From Terribacillus saccharophilus (GTDB taxonomy: Bacteria; Bacillota; Bacilli; Bacillales; Amphibacillaceae), in NCBI RefSeq assembly GCF_002272745.1, contig NZ_NPBD01000002.1:744001-808000 (forward strand): a DNA stretch of 64,000 nt, given 5' to 3'. Of this stretch, positions 37,680 through 49,145 are shown piece by piece. The translations under genes and the position numbers were made by a program. The notes beneath the pieces were generated by a model. That model was not told the origin of the DNA. It did not search any database and saw only the letters and a list, made by a program, of their open reading frames with translations. The stretch's first letter is position 1; each line of letters begins with the position of its first letter.

Positions 37680-38737
37680 ACATCCGCCTCCTTTGCTGTA
37701 TCCAGGCAGGCTTTGATAATCGTCAGACATGGAACAGCGGCGATCATACCAATAATACCCCCAAGTTCCCCGCCTACAAGCAAGGCAAAAATGATCAGAA
37801 GCGGATGGGTATGGATGCTTTTGCCGACGATAAAGGGAGAAAGCAGGTTCCCTTCAATCAATTGAATAATAAAAACCATGATTCCAGCAAGGAGAGCCGT
37901 TTTCGGGCTGATAGTTATTCCGACGAGAATAGCAGGAACGGCCCCGATAATCGGACCGAAATAAGGAATGATATTCGTCGCCCCTACCAGTAAAGCTAAT
38001 ACCAAAGAATACGGTAGCTTAATTAGCGTGAACGCAGTCCAAGTCAGAAGACTGACGATACAGCTGACAAGCAGCACGCCGCGAATATAGTAGCCTAGAT
38101 TATTATCAATGCGCAGCACTAAGCTTTTGACCCTGCTCCGGTAACGGCGAGGCAGAAGCATAAGACCTGCATTACCGATTTTATCCGTATCTTTCAGCAT
38201 ATAAAAGACGATAACCGGCGTAACGACAAGAAAAATGACTACTTGCGGCAGCTTGTTCCATATATGCAGGATATCTTTTAGAAATCCTTCTGCACGCTGT
38301 TCCAAGCCATGCAGTATGCTATCCATTTGATCATGCACTGTTTCCGGCAGGAATGCTGTCCGTTCATACATGAATTGCACATAATGATCATAACGTTGTG
38401 TCAACACCGGCAGATTATGGCTGAATTCCTTTACCTGACTGATCAGAACCGGAAAGCCTTTGTACAGCAGGAGCCCGGTAAGCCCAAAAAACAGCGTATA
38501 AATAATCAGAATCGACAGCCAGCGCGGCAGTCGCCACGCAGCAAGAACATCAATGACTGGATGAAGCAAATAAGCAATCAAGCCTGCAATGATGAAAGGC
38601 AGGAATAGTCCGCCTAAAAATAGCAGAAACGAACGATAAAATGGGTATAACTTAATTATCAGAAAGCAGAGCAGCAAGGCGACGACAATCGTCACCATCC
38701 AGAGGAGAACACGATAAAGACGGGATGCCTCTTTCAT
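37676..38737 (-). CDS. yrrI: AI-2E family transporter / permease YrrI
   Basis: About 353 residues with eight or so membrane helices and the family motif GATNIIPYFGPIIGAVPAI near residue 260. The AI-2E (UPF0118, PerM) family includes autoinducer exporters and Na+/H+ antiporters; the substrate here is unknown. The ATG at 38737 lies 4 nt after the preceding stop and lacks a clear ribosome site, suggesting coupling; upstream in-frame ATGs exist. Confidence 0.85.
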   Translation of the reverse strand: MKEASRLYRVLLWMVTIVVALLLCFLIIKLYPFYRSFLLFLGGLFLPFIIAGLIAYLLHPVIDVLAAWRLPRWLSILIIYTLFFGLTGLLLYKGFPVLISQVKEFSHNLPVLTQRYDHYVQFMYERTAFLPETVHDQMDSILHGLEQRAEGFLKDILHIWNKLPQVVIFLVVTPVIVFYMLKDTDKIGNAGLMLLPRRYRSRVKSLVLRIDNNLGYYIRGVLLVSCIVSLLTWTAFTLIKLPYSLVLALLVGATNIIPYFGPIIGAVPAILVGITISPKTALLAGIMVFIIQLIEGNLLSPFIVGKSIHTHPLLIIFALLVGGELGGIIGMIAAVPCLTIIKACLDTAKEADV

Positions 38738-38741
38738 ATTA

Positions 38742-38942
38742 CTAGAATGATGCGCCGTCGCATTTCCGTTCATCATCTGTGAACAAATCATCAAGGGAAC
38801 TCAACGAGCCATCTTCCTCTACTTGATGCAGGAAGAGCATCTCATTTTTATACGACAGTTCGATAAAACAGCCCCAGCAATAATACTGTTCAGGTCCTAT
38901 TTTTCCGATATCCTTGCTGCTGCAGTTCGGACATTTTAACAT
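38742..38942 (-). CDS. Small zinc-ribbon protein, unknown function
   Basis: 66 residues. An N-terminal CPNCSSKDIG...CWGC pair (CxxC at residues 4-7 and 22-25) forms a likely zinc ribbon, followed by an acidic tail (DDLFTDDERK). Lies between recD2 and yrrI; a similar small protein occurs here in other Bacillaceae. Stop codon 4 nt before the yrrI start. Confidence 0.8.
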   Translation of the reverse strand: MLKCPNCSSKDIGKIGPEQYYCWGCFIELSYKNEMLFLHQVEEDGSLSSLDDLFTDDERKCDGASF

Positions 38943-39001
38943 GTTGGATCACTCCAAATTCTTTTTACATGTTAGAATGTCCAATTATTTCCGCGTATAT
39001 A

Positions 39002-41338
39002 CTACATGAAATCGTATGGAGAGATATCTTCCTGCTCAGCTTCTGCCTCACGCAGCATCCGATCGATGTCATCTCCCTCTTCACGGAAACCAAGATGCTC
39101 CACAAGGGAAGTATAGCGCTGGTTCGTATCTTCGGTTTGAATTCCTTGGAGAAACGCCTGCTTTTCCCCGACAAGGATCAAGGAACGCTGTGCTCTCGTT
39201 ATCCCAGTGTACAGCAGATTTTTACGAAGCATCCTGCGATAACCCGGTACGACAGGCAAAATAACGATTGGAAATTCACTGCCCTGGGATTTATGGATAG
39301 AAATACAATACGCATGCATTAGATTCGATAAATCCTTGCTTTCATAGACAACTTCTTTTTCCTCAAAGGCAACGACAAGCTGCTCCTTCTGCTCGATATT
39401 TTCTTCTTCCCGAAACAAAGCGACTACTTCACCGATGTCTCCATTGAAGACGCCTTCCTCCGGGTCATTGACAAGCTGAATGACTTTGTCACCCTTACGG
39501 AAAATAACATCTTTTGCCGCCATCTCCCGCTTCTGCTTGTCCTTTGGATTGACGAGCTGCTGGAGCTGTTTATTCAATTCATGAATACCAGCCTGCGAGC
39601 GATACATCGGAGCCAGTAGCTGCACATCGCGCAAATCCCAGCCTTTTTCGACGGCCCTGCCAACAATTTGAGTAATCACATCGACGACTTGATGTTCCCG
39701 GCAAGGAATGAAGTTGAAATCCTTATCCTTCTCCAGTTCGTCTTGTGATAATGTTCCATTTTTGATAGCATGGGCAATCGTAATGATTTTCGATCCTTCT
39801 TTTTGTCGATACACATCTTTTAGCATCACACGCGGTACCGCCTCTGAACGAAGTAAATCAGACAGCACCTGCCCTGGACCGACAGAAGGCAATTGATCCT
39901 CATCACCGACAAGCAGTACTTGCATATCATCTGGAATGGCTTTGAATAATCGGTTTGCCAGCCAAATATCGACCATCGAAAATTCATCAACGATCAGCAG
40001 CCTTCCAGCTAGCGGATTATCTTCATCTCGTTCGAATGAGTCGTTGCCGTCCCACCCTAACAAACGATGGATTGTGCTGGCTGGAATATTAGTTGATTCA
40101 TTCATTCGCTTGGCTGCCCTTCCGGTTGGAGCAGTCAGGACGAATGGATAATTCTCATCTTTGTCTTTATAGTCCTTCGGATCGAGAGACAGTTCATGCA
40201 GTTCGGCATAAGCTTTGATGAACCCTTTGATAACCGTCGTTTTACCAGTTCCCGGTCCCCCAGTCAAGATCATCACCTTTGATTGCAGCGCCTGCTCGAT
40301 TGCTTCAAACTGTTCTTTCCCGTAGCTGATCGTCTCCGCTTCCTCCATCTTGCCGATAATCTTCAGAAGCTCTGCCTGGATAATTTCCGTTTTGGTTTCT
40401 TTTTCGGTCAATCGCTGCATATGACTGCAAAAACCTGTCTCTGCAAAGTAAAGCATCGGATGATAAATCCGCTCTTCTTGTTTGACAACCTTTTTCTGAG
40501 CGTGCAGCACACCAAGCTGTTCTTCAATCTGGTCTGCCCCGATTCCAAATTGCGCGCTGCGCAAAAGAGCAGCTGCTTGTTTAAGCACTTCTTCATTCGG
40601 CAAATAGACATGACCTGCCTGCATGCTGTCTTGCAGCACCATCAAGCATGCGGCCTGAAGCCGGCTGTCATGGTCCATTGCCAGGTTATTCTTACGAGCA
40701 GCTTCATCCGCCCGATGAAAACCGAAGCCCTCAATGTCAAATACATACTGGTACGGATCCTTCTCCAGTACTTGGATTGCTTCATCGCGATACACCTTAT
40801 AGATTTTCTGTGCAAGCTTCAGCCCGATACCATACTTCGACAGATGTACCATCACGTGGTCGAATCCCTGATGCGTACGCAGATCGTGGAGGAACCGTTC
40901 TTTCTTCTCATCGTTCAGCCCTTGAATACCATCCAGCAATTCCGGATTTGATAGAACATCTGCTATCGCATTCTCACCGAGCTTCGCTACAATTCTTTCC
41001 GCAATCCGTTTTCCGATACCATAGAACAGATCACTGGAAAGATACTGAATAAGCCCATCCTTTGTTTCCGGCATATACCGTTTGTATTCCGTCACTTCAT
41101 ACTGTTCACCGAATCGTTTATGACTGACCATTGAACCATAAAACAGATAGGGCTCGCCTTGGTCCAGTTCCCCGATATACCCTTTGATGACGATATCCTT
41201 CTCTTCAATCGTCTCGTTGGTTTCTAATACCTTGATCCGGACAATGGAAAACTGTTCTTCTTCTTTCCGGAAAATCGTATGCAATAATTCACCTTTCACA
41301 AAGCCTTTTGGGCTTTCGGCAGTCTCCCCATATTCCAT
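39002..41338 (-). CDS. recD2: ATP-dependent DNA helicase RecD2
   Basis: 5'-3' SF1B helicase acting in replication fork maintenance and mismatch repair (YrrC). 778 residues: OB-like N-terminal domain and HhH region, Walker A GGPGTGKTTVIKGF near residue 358, Walker B LLIVDEFSMVD near 430, LVGDEDQLPSVGPGQ, and the C-terminal UvrD-like motif AYCISIHKSQGSEF. The N-terminal extension of about 330 residues marks RecD2 rather than RecD of RecBCD. Confidence 0.96.
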   Translation of the reverse strand: MEYGETAESPKGFVKGELLHTIFRKEEEQFSIVRIKVLETNETIEEKDIVIKGYIGELDQGEPYLFYGSMVSHKRFGEQYEVTEYKRYMPETKDGLIQYLSSDLFYGIGKRIAERIVAKLGENAIADVLSNPELLDGIQGLNDEKKERFLHDLRTHQGFDHVMVHLSKYGIGLKLAQKIYKVYRDEAIQVLEKDPYQYVFDIEGFGFHRADEAARKNNLAMDHDSRLQAACLMVLQDSMQAGHVYLPNEEVLKQAAALLRSAQFGIGADQIEEQLGVLHAQKKVVKQEERIYHPMLYFAETGFCSHMQRLTEKETKTEIIQAELLKIIGKMEEAETISYGKEQFEAIEQALQSKVMILTGGPGTGKTTVIKGFIKAYAELHELSLDPKDYKDKDENYPFVLTAPTGRAAKRMNESTNIPASTIHRLLGWDGNDSFERDEDNPLAGRLLIVDEFSMVDIWLANRLFKAIPDDMQVLLVGDEDQLPSVGPGQVLSDLLRSEAVPRVMLKDVYRQKEGSKIITIAHAIKNGTLSQDELEKDKDFNFIPCREHQVVDVITQIVGRAVEKGWDLRDVQLLAPMYRSQAGIHELNKQLQQLVNPKDKQKREMAAKDVIFRKGDKVIQLVNDPEEGVFNGDIGEVVALFREEENIEQKEQLVVAFEEKEVVYESKDLSNLMHAYCISIHKSQGSEFPIVILPVVPGYRRMLRKNLLYTGITRAQRSLILVGEKQAFLQGIQTEDTNQRYTSLVEHLGFREEGDDIDRMLREAEAEQEDISPYDFM

Positions 41339-41351
41339 ACGCCTGTGCTCC

Positions 41352-42026
41352 TTACTCTTCGTTCTCGATTTGCTCCATAATTAGTTCAATTTGCACCTTT
41401 CCGTGCATAGCCATTTCATGATCAGGCTGTGCTTCGAGTGCTTTATCCATATAAGCGAACGCTTTTTCAAACTGCTGCTGGTACAGATACGCGACACCTA
41501 CATTATACAGGGCATCGCTATGATTTGGACTCCATTCCAGAAGGTCAAGCAGCACCTGCTGCGCTGTATCAACTTCTCCTGCGTTCGCTAGTGCCAAACC
41601 ATATTGGAAAACGATGGCTGCATCACGATCCTCAAGCTCCGTAGCACGCTGCAAGTAAGGAAGTGCAAGCTTTTCCTGTCCAGTCTGCTGTAACGACATA
41701 CCAAGCAGATAATGGACGTCCCCTTCATCCAGACCAAGTTTCACTGCTTCCATCAGCTGCTGAATCGCCTTATCATACATTTCTCCCGTGTAATACATAC
41801 TTCCGAGACCATAATAAGCTGTCGCAGCTTTTTCATCAAGCTCGATGGCACGCTGGAAGAAACGCTCTGCTTTCTCCAATTCATTCATCCGCATCAGTAG
41901 ATTACCAAAATTGACATATCCAACTGGATCGTTTGGATTTTCTTCGATAGCTATATTAAAATGCTTTGCAGCTTCCTCAAGATCCTGCTTCTGCAAAGCT
42001 TCTATTCCTAATTTAATATGATCCAT
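41352..42026 (-). CDS. yrrB: TPR-repeat protein (YrrB)
   Basis: 224 residues made of about five or six tetratricopeptide repeats from residue 1 (for example NPNDPVGYVNFGNLLMRMNE and AATAYYGLGSMYYTGEMYD). Cytosolic scaffold-like protein without signal peptide. B. subtilis YrrB, in the same position between mnmA and recD2, is a TPR protein. Partner unknown. Confidence 0.88.
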   Translation of the reverse strand: MDHIKLGIEALQKQDLEEAAKHFNIAIEENPNDPVGYVNFGNLLMRMNELEKAERFFQRAIELDEKAATAYYGLGSMYYTGEMYDKAIQQLMEAVKLGLDEGDVHYLLGMSLQQTGQEKLALPYLQRATELEDRDAAIVFQYGLALANAGEVDTAQQVLLDLLEWSPNHSDALYNVGVAYLYQQQFEKAFAYMDKALEAQPDHEMAMHGKVQIELIMEQIENEE

Positions 42027-42048
42027 TTTTTCACTCCTCTATGTAAGG

Positions 42049-42076
42049 GAAACCCTTGCCATAAGACAAGGGTTTC
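42049..42076. promoter_or_regulatory. Stem-loop between mnmA and yrrB
   Basis: GAAACCCTTG pairs with CAAGGGTTTC; followed on the plus strand by TGTTTT. Similar in sequence to the hairpin at 5308-5346. On the operon strand no T-run follows. Confidence 0.5.
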
Positions 42077-42080
42077 TGTT

Positions 42081-44347
<2,267 letters not shown>

Positions 44348-44362
44348 AACTGCTTGCCTCCA

Positions 44363-44782
44363 TTAAATATAAAACATATACGGATCTGTACTCTCATCAT
44401 CTCCATGACGGCAAAGATCCTCTAAAGTTGTCGTATCCAATACGTCCCTGACGGCATCACGGATGCGCAGCCAAAGCTGCTGCTTAGCTGGCTCTTCCTC
44501 TTCGATTCCCTCGACAGGTGTAATCGGACCTTCAAGCGTACGGATGATATCTCCAGCCGTAATCTCTGCTGGCGGTGATGCTAACATGTAGCCGCCCTTG
44601 GCGCCGCGGATACTCTTGACCAGACAGGCATTCCTGAGCGGTGCAGCGAGCTGCTCCAAATAATGCTCGGACAATTTATTTTCTGTCGCAATAGTCTTCA
44701 AGGAGACTGGTCCTTCTCCATAATGCTTTCCTAATGCGATCATGATAGTCAATCCATATCGTCCTTTAGTCGATATTTTCAT
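44363..44782 (-). CDS. cymR: Rrf2 family cysteine metabolism repressor CymR
   Basis: 139 residues with an N-terminal winged helix (MKISTKGRYGLTIMIALGKHYG; SIRGAKGGYMLASPPAEIT). Lacks the three-Cys cluster ligands of IscR, as does CymR. In B. subtilis CymR with CysK represses cysteine synthesis and uptake genes. Beside the desulfurase gene, the conserved location. Confidence 0.93.
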   Translation of the reverse strand: MKISTKGRYGLTIMIALGKHYGEGPVSLKTIATENKLSEHYLEQLAAPLRNACLVKSIRGAKGGYMLASPPAEITAGDIIRTLEGPITPVEGIEEEEPAKQQLWLRIRDAVRDVLDTTTLEDLCRHGDDESTDPYMFYI

Positions 44783-44840
44783 CTCTTAAAACTCCTCATA
44801 ACTGCCTCAGTAATGTGCGGTTTTCAAAACAATAACGATT

Positions 44841-44864
44841 ATTATACCAGAAAATATTATACCA
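44841..44864 (-). promoter_or_regulatory. Tandem extended -10 promoters for cymR
   Basis: Two copies of TGGTATAAT on the minus strand (44864-44856 and 44849-44841), 15 bp apart, both perfect TATAAT with extended TGn. -35 boxes are poor, as expected for extended -10 promoters. Confidence 0.65.
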
Positions 44865-44940
44865 TGGATAGCAAGTGGCTTGCATTTTCCCCGGTCGCTG
44901 GATACGCTAAGACAAGCAGAAACAGGATGGAGGAATAATT

Positions 44941-46209
44941 ATGGCCAGACAACCATTAGCTTACCGCATGCGGCCGAAGGATATCAGCCAGATCATCGGC
45001 CAAAAACATCTCGTAGGAGAAGGTAAAATGATCCGGCGAATGGTGGAGGCGGACCGATTGAGCTCGATGATTCTTTACGGACCGCCTGGGACGGGGAAAA
45101 CGTCGATGGCCATCGCGCTTGCTTCCAGTGTTCAGATTCGGTACAAGCTCCTGAATGCGGTAGTGGACAAGAAAAAGGATATGGAGATTGCGGTAGAAGA
45201 AGCGAAGATGAGCGGTCAGCTCGTTCTTATACTAGATGAGGTCCATCGTCTTGATAAAGCGAAGCAGGATTTCCTTCTTCCGCATGTTGAGAGCAATTTA
45301 ATAACATTGATTGGTTGCACAACGAGCAATCCCTATCATTCTATAAATCCGGCAATCCGGAGTCGATGCCATCTGTTCGAATTGAATAGCCTGGAACCGG
45401 CGGATGTAAAAGAAGCACTCGGGCGCGCAGTAGATGATCCTGACCAAGGACTGGGCGCTATGCAGCTGGACATAACGAAAGATGCATTGGAGCATTTTGC
45501 AAGTTCATCAGGCGGCGATTTGCGGGCAGCATTGAACGGTCTGGAACTTGCCGCTTATTCTACCCCAGCACAAGATGGGACTGTCCAAATTGATTTGGAA
45601 GTTGCAGAAGCTTGCATGCAAAAGAAAAGCTTTTCTCATGATAAAGACGGCGACGCACATTATGATGTACTGAGCGCTTTCCAGAAATCGATACGCGGCA
45701 GCGACGTAAATGCAGCCTTACATTATCTGGCCCGTTTAATTGAAGCAGGCGACCTTGACAGTATTGGGCGCCGGTTGATTGTGTGCGCCTACGAAGATAT
45801 TGGGCTAGCCAATCCGCAAGCAGGACCTCGGGCTTTAGCTGCAGTAGAAGCAGCTGAACGCGTAGGTTTCCCTGAAGCACGTATTCCTTTGGCTAACGCA
45901 ATCGTAGAACTCTGTTTATCTCCTAAATCAAACAGCGCTTATAAGGGCATTAATGCTGCACTGTCGGATATCCGTTCAGGCAAAGTCGGTGAGGTGCCTG
46001 CACATCTGAAGGATGCCCATTATCAAGGGGCTAAGCATTTGGGCCGCGGCGTAAATTATCAATATCCGCATGATTATCCAGGTGCTTGGGTGGAGCAGCA
46101 ATATCTACCCGACCTGCTTAAGAACAGACGATATTATGAACCGGTAGACACAGGCAAGTTTGAACAAGCTCTCAAACAAGTCTATGAACGCGTGACAAAA
46201 AGAAAATGA
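44941..46209 (+). CDS. rarA: Replication-associated recombination protein A (RarA/MgsA AAA+ ATPase)
   Basis: 422-residue clamp-loader-like AAA+ ATPase active at stalled forks. Walker A GPPGTGKTSMAIAL near residue 46, Walker B LVLILDEVHRLDK near 95, sensor segment GCTTSNPYHSINPAIRSRC, and C-terminal tetramerisation/MgsA domain (YEDIGLANPQAGPRAL). GGAGGAATAAT upstream of the ATG. Divergent from cymR. Confidence 0.96.
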   Translation: MARQPLAYRMRPKDISQIIGQKHLVGEGKMIRRMVEADRLSSMILYGPPGTGKTSMAIALASSVQIRYKLLNAVVDKKKDMEIAVEEAKMSGQLVLILDEVHRLDKAKQDFLLPHVESNLITLIGCTTSNPYHSINPAIRSRCHLFELNSLEPADVKEALGRAVDDPDQGLGAMQLDITKDALEHFASSSGGDLRAALNGLELAAYSTPAQDGTVQIDLEVAEACMQKKSFSHDKDGDAHYDVLSAFQKSIRGSDVNAALHYLARLIEAGDLDSIGRRLIVCAYEDIGLANPQAGPRALAAVEAAERVGFPEARIPLANAIVELCLSPKSNSAYKGINAALSDIRSGKVGEVPAHLKDAHYQGAKHLGRGVNYQYPHDYPGAWVEQQYLPDLLKNRRYYEPVDTGKFEQALKQVYERVTKRK

Positions 46210-46314
46210 GGTTATAGGTATACGAGCAGTAGTCTGCGGTAACAATAGGGCTAACAGTTTTTATTACTTTCTATGTTTGTAGATTAACAGATAAGAAATG
46301 GAGTGTTAGCCCAT

Positions 46315-47061
46315 ATGGTTAAAGTAAGACAAGATGCATGGAGTCATGAAGACGACTTATTGCTGGCCGAAACCGTGCTTCGGCATATTCGGGAAGGAAG
46401 CACTCAACTGAGAGCCTTCGATGAAGTTGGTGACAAACTGAATCGCACCTCTGCAGCTTGCGGCTTCCGCTGGAACGCGGAAATCCGCAACCGCTACGAA
46501 CAGGCCGTTGCAATTGCCAAACGACAGCGCAAGGAGAAAAAACGTGCTGAACAAAGAGCGCAGAAACCAGTTGCTGCACCCGTTCATCAGTCAGTACCGG
46601 TAATGTCCGTGATGGAAACACAACAAGCTTTCCCGATTACAATGGATGAAGAAACAGCCCGTTTTGAAGCAGAGATTGCACAAGAGACATTCATTGTTGG
46701 TGAACATACTGAAACTAAAACAGAGACCGATAGCGGCATGCAAGCTGATGATCTGAACCTGTCTCAGGTAATCAGCTACTTGCAATCATTGGAGCAAGGT
46801 TATCAAACTAGTGAAACGAGCCGGCATACCATTCATCAGCTGGAAGCCGAGAACCATAACCTCCGCCATGTAAACGAACAGCTTACAGAAGAATGCGAGA
46901 GCTTAAAAAATCAGCTTAAAACGATGAAAGCTGATTATCAGGTGCTAATACAGATTATGGATCGTGCAAGGAAAATGGTTATCTTCGACGACAAGGATGC
47001 CTTTGCACCCCCAGCTTTCAGGATGGACAAAAATGGCAACTTAGAACAAGTCGCAAAATAA
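46315..47061 (+). CDS. RsfA-like transcriptional regulator (Myb/SANT-like)
   Basis: 248 residues. N-terminal Myb-like domain (RQDAWSHEDDLLLAETVLR; CGFRWNAEIRNRYEQAVAIA), a basic stretch, a linker rich in Glu/Thr, and a C-terminal coiled coil (about 155-215) ending with a conserved basic tail. This is the architecture of the RsfA/YlbO family, whose founder modulates SigF-dependent genes in the forespore. ATG at 46315 preferred over a GTG 4 codons earlier that abuts the ribosome site. Placement between rarA and the 6S RNA gene differs from B. subtilis. Confidence 0.8.
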   Translation: MVKVRQDAWSHEDDLLLAETVLRHIREGSTQLRAFDEVGDKLNRTSAACGFRWNAEIRNRYEQAVAIAKRQRKEKKRAEQRAQKPVAAPVHQSVPVMSVMETQQAFPITMDEETARFEAEIAQETFIVGEHTETKTETDSGMQADDLNLSQVISYLQSLEQGYQTSETSRHTIHQLEAENHNLRHVNEQLTEECESLKNQLKTMKADYQVLIQIMDRARKMVIFDDKDAFAPPAFRMDKNGNLEQVAK

Positions 47062-47098
47062 AAAGCAGCACATACCCTAGTAGGGTGTGTGCTGCTTT
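47062..47098. terminator. Bidirectional terminator between the rsfA-like gene and 6S RNA
   Basis: AAAGCAGCACATACCCT pairs with AGGGTGTGTGCTGCTTT with a short loop. It can end both the plus-strand regulator gene and the minus-strand RNA gene. Confidence 0.85.
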
Positions 47099-47109
47099 GT
47101 TCATTTTTA

Positions 47110-47309
47110 ACGGAAAAATAGCAATCCCGATCGTGCCGTCCTATTGAAGTTTTGAACCCGCTCTCCGCAGGTGGGTGCCCTGATTCGCACTTTATGCGTC
47201 CACTCCATGGAGGCTTGCATGCCGCGCGAAGACTTTCGGGCTCCCGTACTTCACTGTAATCGGTCAAAACATATGAAGAACGTACACATCAGGATTGCTA
47301 TTTGTTTAT
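47110..47309 (-). ncRNA. ssrS: 6S RNA (BsrA/SsrS type)
   Basis: About 200-nt RNA downstream of aspS, the site of 6S-1 RNA (bsrA) in B. subtilis. Transcribed from a good SigA promoter (TTGAAA-17-TAATAT). The ends pair perfectly over 12 bp: AAATAGCAATCC near the 5' end (47303-47292) with GGATTGCTATTT near the 3' end (47127-47116). Inside, GTTTTGACC and GGGTTCAAAAC pair, giving the long rod with central bulge typical of 6S RNA. No convincing ORF. It would bind SigA-RNA polymerase and mimic an open promoter in stationary phase. Confidence 0.85.
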
Positions 47310-47315
47310 GGAACT

Positions 47316-47344
47316 ATATTAGCATGGATACACAGAGATTTCAA
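47316..47344 (-). promoter_or_regulatory. SigA promoter of 6S RNA
   Basis: TTGAAA (47344-47339), 17-nt spacer, TAATAT (47321-47316); start expected near 47309. Confidence 0.85.
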
Positions 47345-47360
47345 CTGGTAACTCTGTCTA

Positions 47361-49145
47361 TTATGCTTCCTGCCCTGCTGATTTTTTCTGAATATCTAAA
47401 TACAGCTCATCCAGCTGCTTTTTGCTTACAGGATCCGGAGCATCTGTCAGTGGATCTGTCGCAGATGCAGTTTTCGGGAACAGAATTGTATCCCGAAGGT
47501 TTGTGCTGTTGGACAATAGCATGATGAAACGATCGTAACCAAGTGCTATTCCGCCGTGTGGAGGAGCTCCAGATTCTAATGCATCCAATAGGAAGCCAAA
47601 TTGCTCCTGCGCTTCTTCCTTCGTGAAGCCAAGAACTTCGAACATCCGGTTTTGCAGATCCATTTGATAGATACGCTGCGAACCGCCTCCTAGCTCATAA
47701 CCATTGAGAACAATGTCATATGCTTCAGCTTTGACAGAGGAAGGATCTGTTTCCAGCTTGTCGATATCTGCTGCTGCCGGCATCGTGAATGGATGATGAG
47801 CTGCGTAATAGCGGCCTTCTTCTTCGTCATATTCGAATAACGGCCAATCAGTTACCCAAAGGAAGTTGAATTTTGTTTCATCGATCAGTCCAAGCTCACG
47901 GCCAAGCTTATTTCGTAATGCGCCTAAGCTATCAAAGACCACTTTTGTCTTATCTGCAACAAACACTAGCAAGTCACCCGCTTCTGCAGAAAGAACTTCT
48001 TTCAGCTGGCTCTGGACAGTTTCATCAAGGAATTTCGCAATTGGCCCTTTCAAACTACCATCAGCTTCTGCTTTGACCCACGCAAGTCCTTTTGCACCAT
48101 AAATCTTAACAAAATCAGTCAATGCATCGATATCCTTACGTGAGAAGTTAGCCGCCTGTCCTTTGACGTTAATTGCGCTGACGCGGCCACCATTCTGGAT
48201 TGCATCTTGGAATACTTTGAAGTCAGCAGATTTCACTGCTTCTCTCACATCTATCAATTCTAGTCCGAAACGCGTATCCGGCTTATCAGAACCGAAACGT
48301 TCCATTGCTTCTGCATAAGGCAAACGCGGGAATGGCACTTGAACTTCAACGTCCTTCACTTCTTTCATGACACGCTTCATCATGCGTTCTGTCATGCCGA
48401 TGATATCTTCTGTGGACATGAACGAAGTCTCGATATCTATTTGAGTGAACTCTGGCTGACGGTCAGCGCGCAGATCTTCATCACGGAAACAGCGGGCAAT
48501 CTGATAATACTTCTCGAAGCCTGAAATCATCAGCAGCTGTTTGAAAAGCTGCGGAGATTGCGGAAGCGCATAAAACTCACCTGGATGCACACGGCTCGGT
48601 ACAAGATAGTCGCGCGCTCCTTCTGGTGTGCTTTTCGTCAGCATCGGCGTTTCCATCTCGTAAAATTCTTCTTCGTTCAAGAAGTTGCGGATTGCTTGCG
48701 TTGCTTGATGGCGAAGACGGAATGTCTCCTGCAGCGGTTTTCTGCGCAAATCAAGATAGCGGTATTTCAAGCGGACATCCTCGGATGCATCTACTTCATC
48801 CTCGATTTGGAATGCTGGACTCTTCGCTTTGTTCAAGATACCAATTTCTTCTGCAACAACTTCAATTTCACCAGTTGCCATGTTTGGATTTTTAGTTGCA
48901 TCTTCGCGCTCCACAACTTTACCAGTAACACTAACTACGAATTCAGAGCGGATTTGCTCAGCAGTTTCTAATGCTTCTTTGGATACATCCGGATTAAAGA
49001 CGACTTGTACGATTCCGGAACGATCACGAATATCAGCAAAAATCAATCCGCCTAAATCACGTCGTTTCTGTACCCACCCTTTGATTGTTACTGTCTCGCC
49101 TGCATGGCTCGTTCGCAGCAGCCCCGCCTTTTGTCTTTCACTCAT
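47361..49145 (-). CDS. aspS: Aspartate--tRNA ligase
   Basis: Class IIb synthetase of 594 residues: OB anticodon-binding domain ([22 protein letters not shown]), catalytic core with [20 protein letters not shown], the bacterial GAD insertion, and motif 3 [13 protein letters not shown] near the C-terminus. ATG (MSERQKAG) overlaps the hisS stop by 8 bp, with GGAGGAAAA upstream. Second gene of T-box-controlled hisS-aspS. Confidence 0.97.
   Translation of the reverse strand: MSERQKAGLLRTSHAGETVTIKGWVQKRRDLGGLIFADIRDRSGIVQVVFNPDVSKEALETAEQIRSEFVVSVTGKVVEREDATKNPNMATGEIEVVAEEIGILNKAKSPAFQIEDEVDASEDVRLKYRYLDLRRKPLQETFRLRHQATQAIRNFLNEEEFYEMETPMLTKSTPEGARDYLVPSRVHPGEFYALPQSPQLFKQLLMISGFEKYYQIARCFRDEDLRADRQPEFTQIDIETSFMSTEDIIGMTERMMKRVMKEVKDVEVQVPFPRLPYAEAMERFGSDKPDTRFGLELIDVREAVKSADFKVFQDAIQNGGRVSAINVKGQAANFSRKDIDALTDFVKIYGAKGLAWVKAEADGSLKGPIAKFLDETVQSQLKEVLSAEAGDLLVFVADKTKVVFDSLGALRNKLGRELGLIDETKFNFLWVTDWPLFEYDEEEGRYYAAHHPFTMPAAADIDKLETDPSSVKAEAYDIVLNGYELGGGSQRIYQMDLQNRMFEVLGFTKEEAQEQFGFLLDALESGAPPHGGIALGYDRFIMLLSNSTNLRDTILFPKTASATDPLTDAPDPVSKKQLDELYLDIQKKSAGQEA

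Noticed and set aside
40283..40951. Plus-strand reading frame of 222 codons inside recD2
   Set aside because: Antisense shadow of recD2; no family resemblance or ribosome site.
46938..47267. Minus-strand frame of 109 codons over the 6S RNA region
   Set aside because: Runs through the RNA gene and its terminator into the antisense of the rsfA-like gene; no domain. The RNA explanation fits better.
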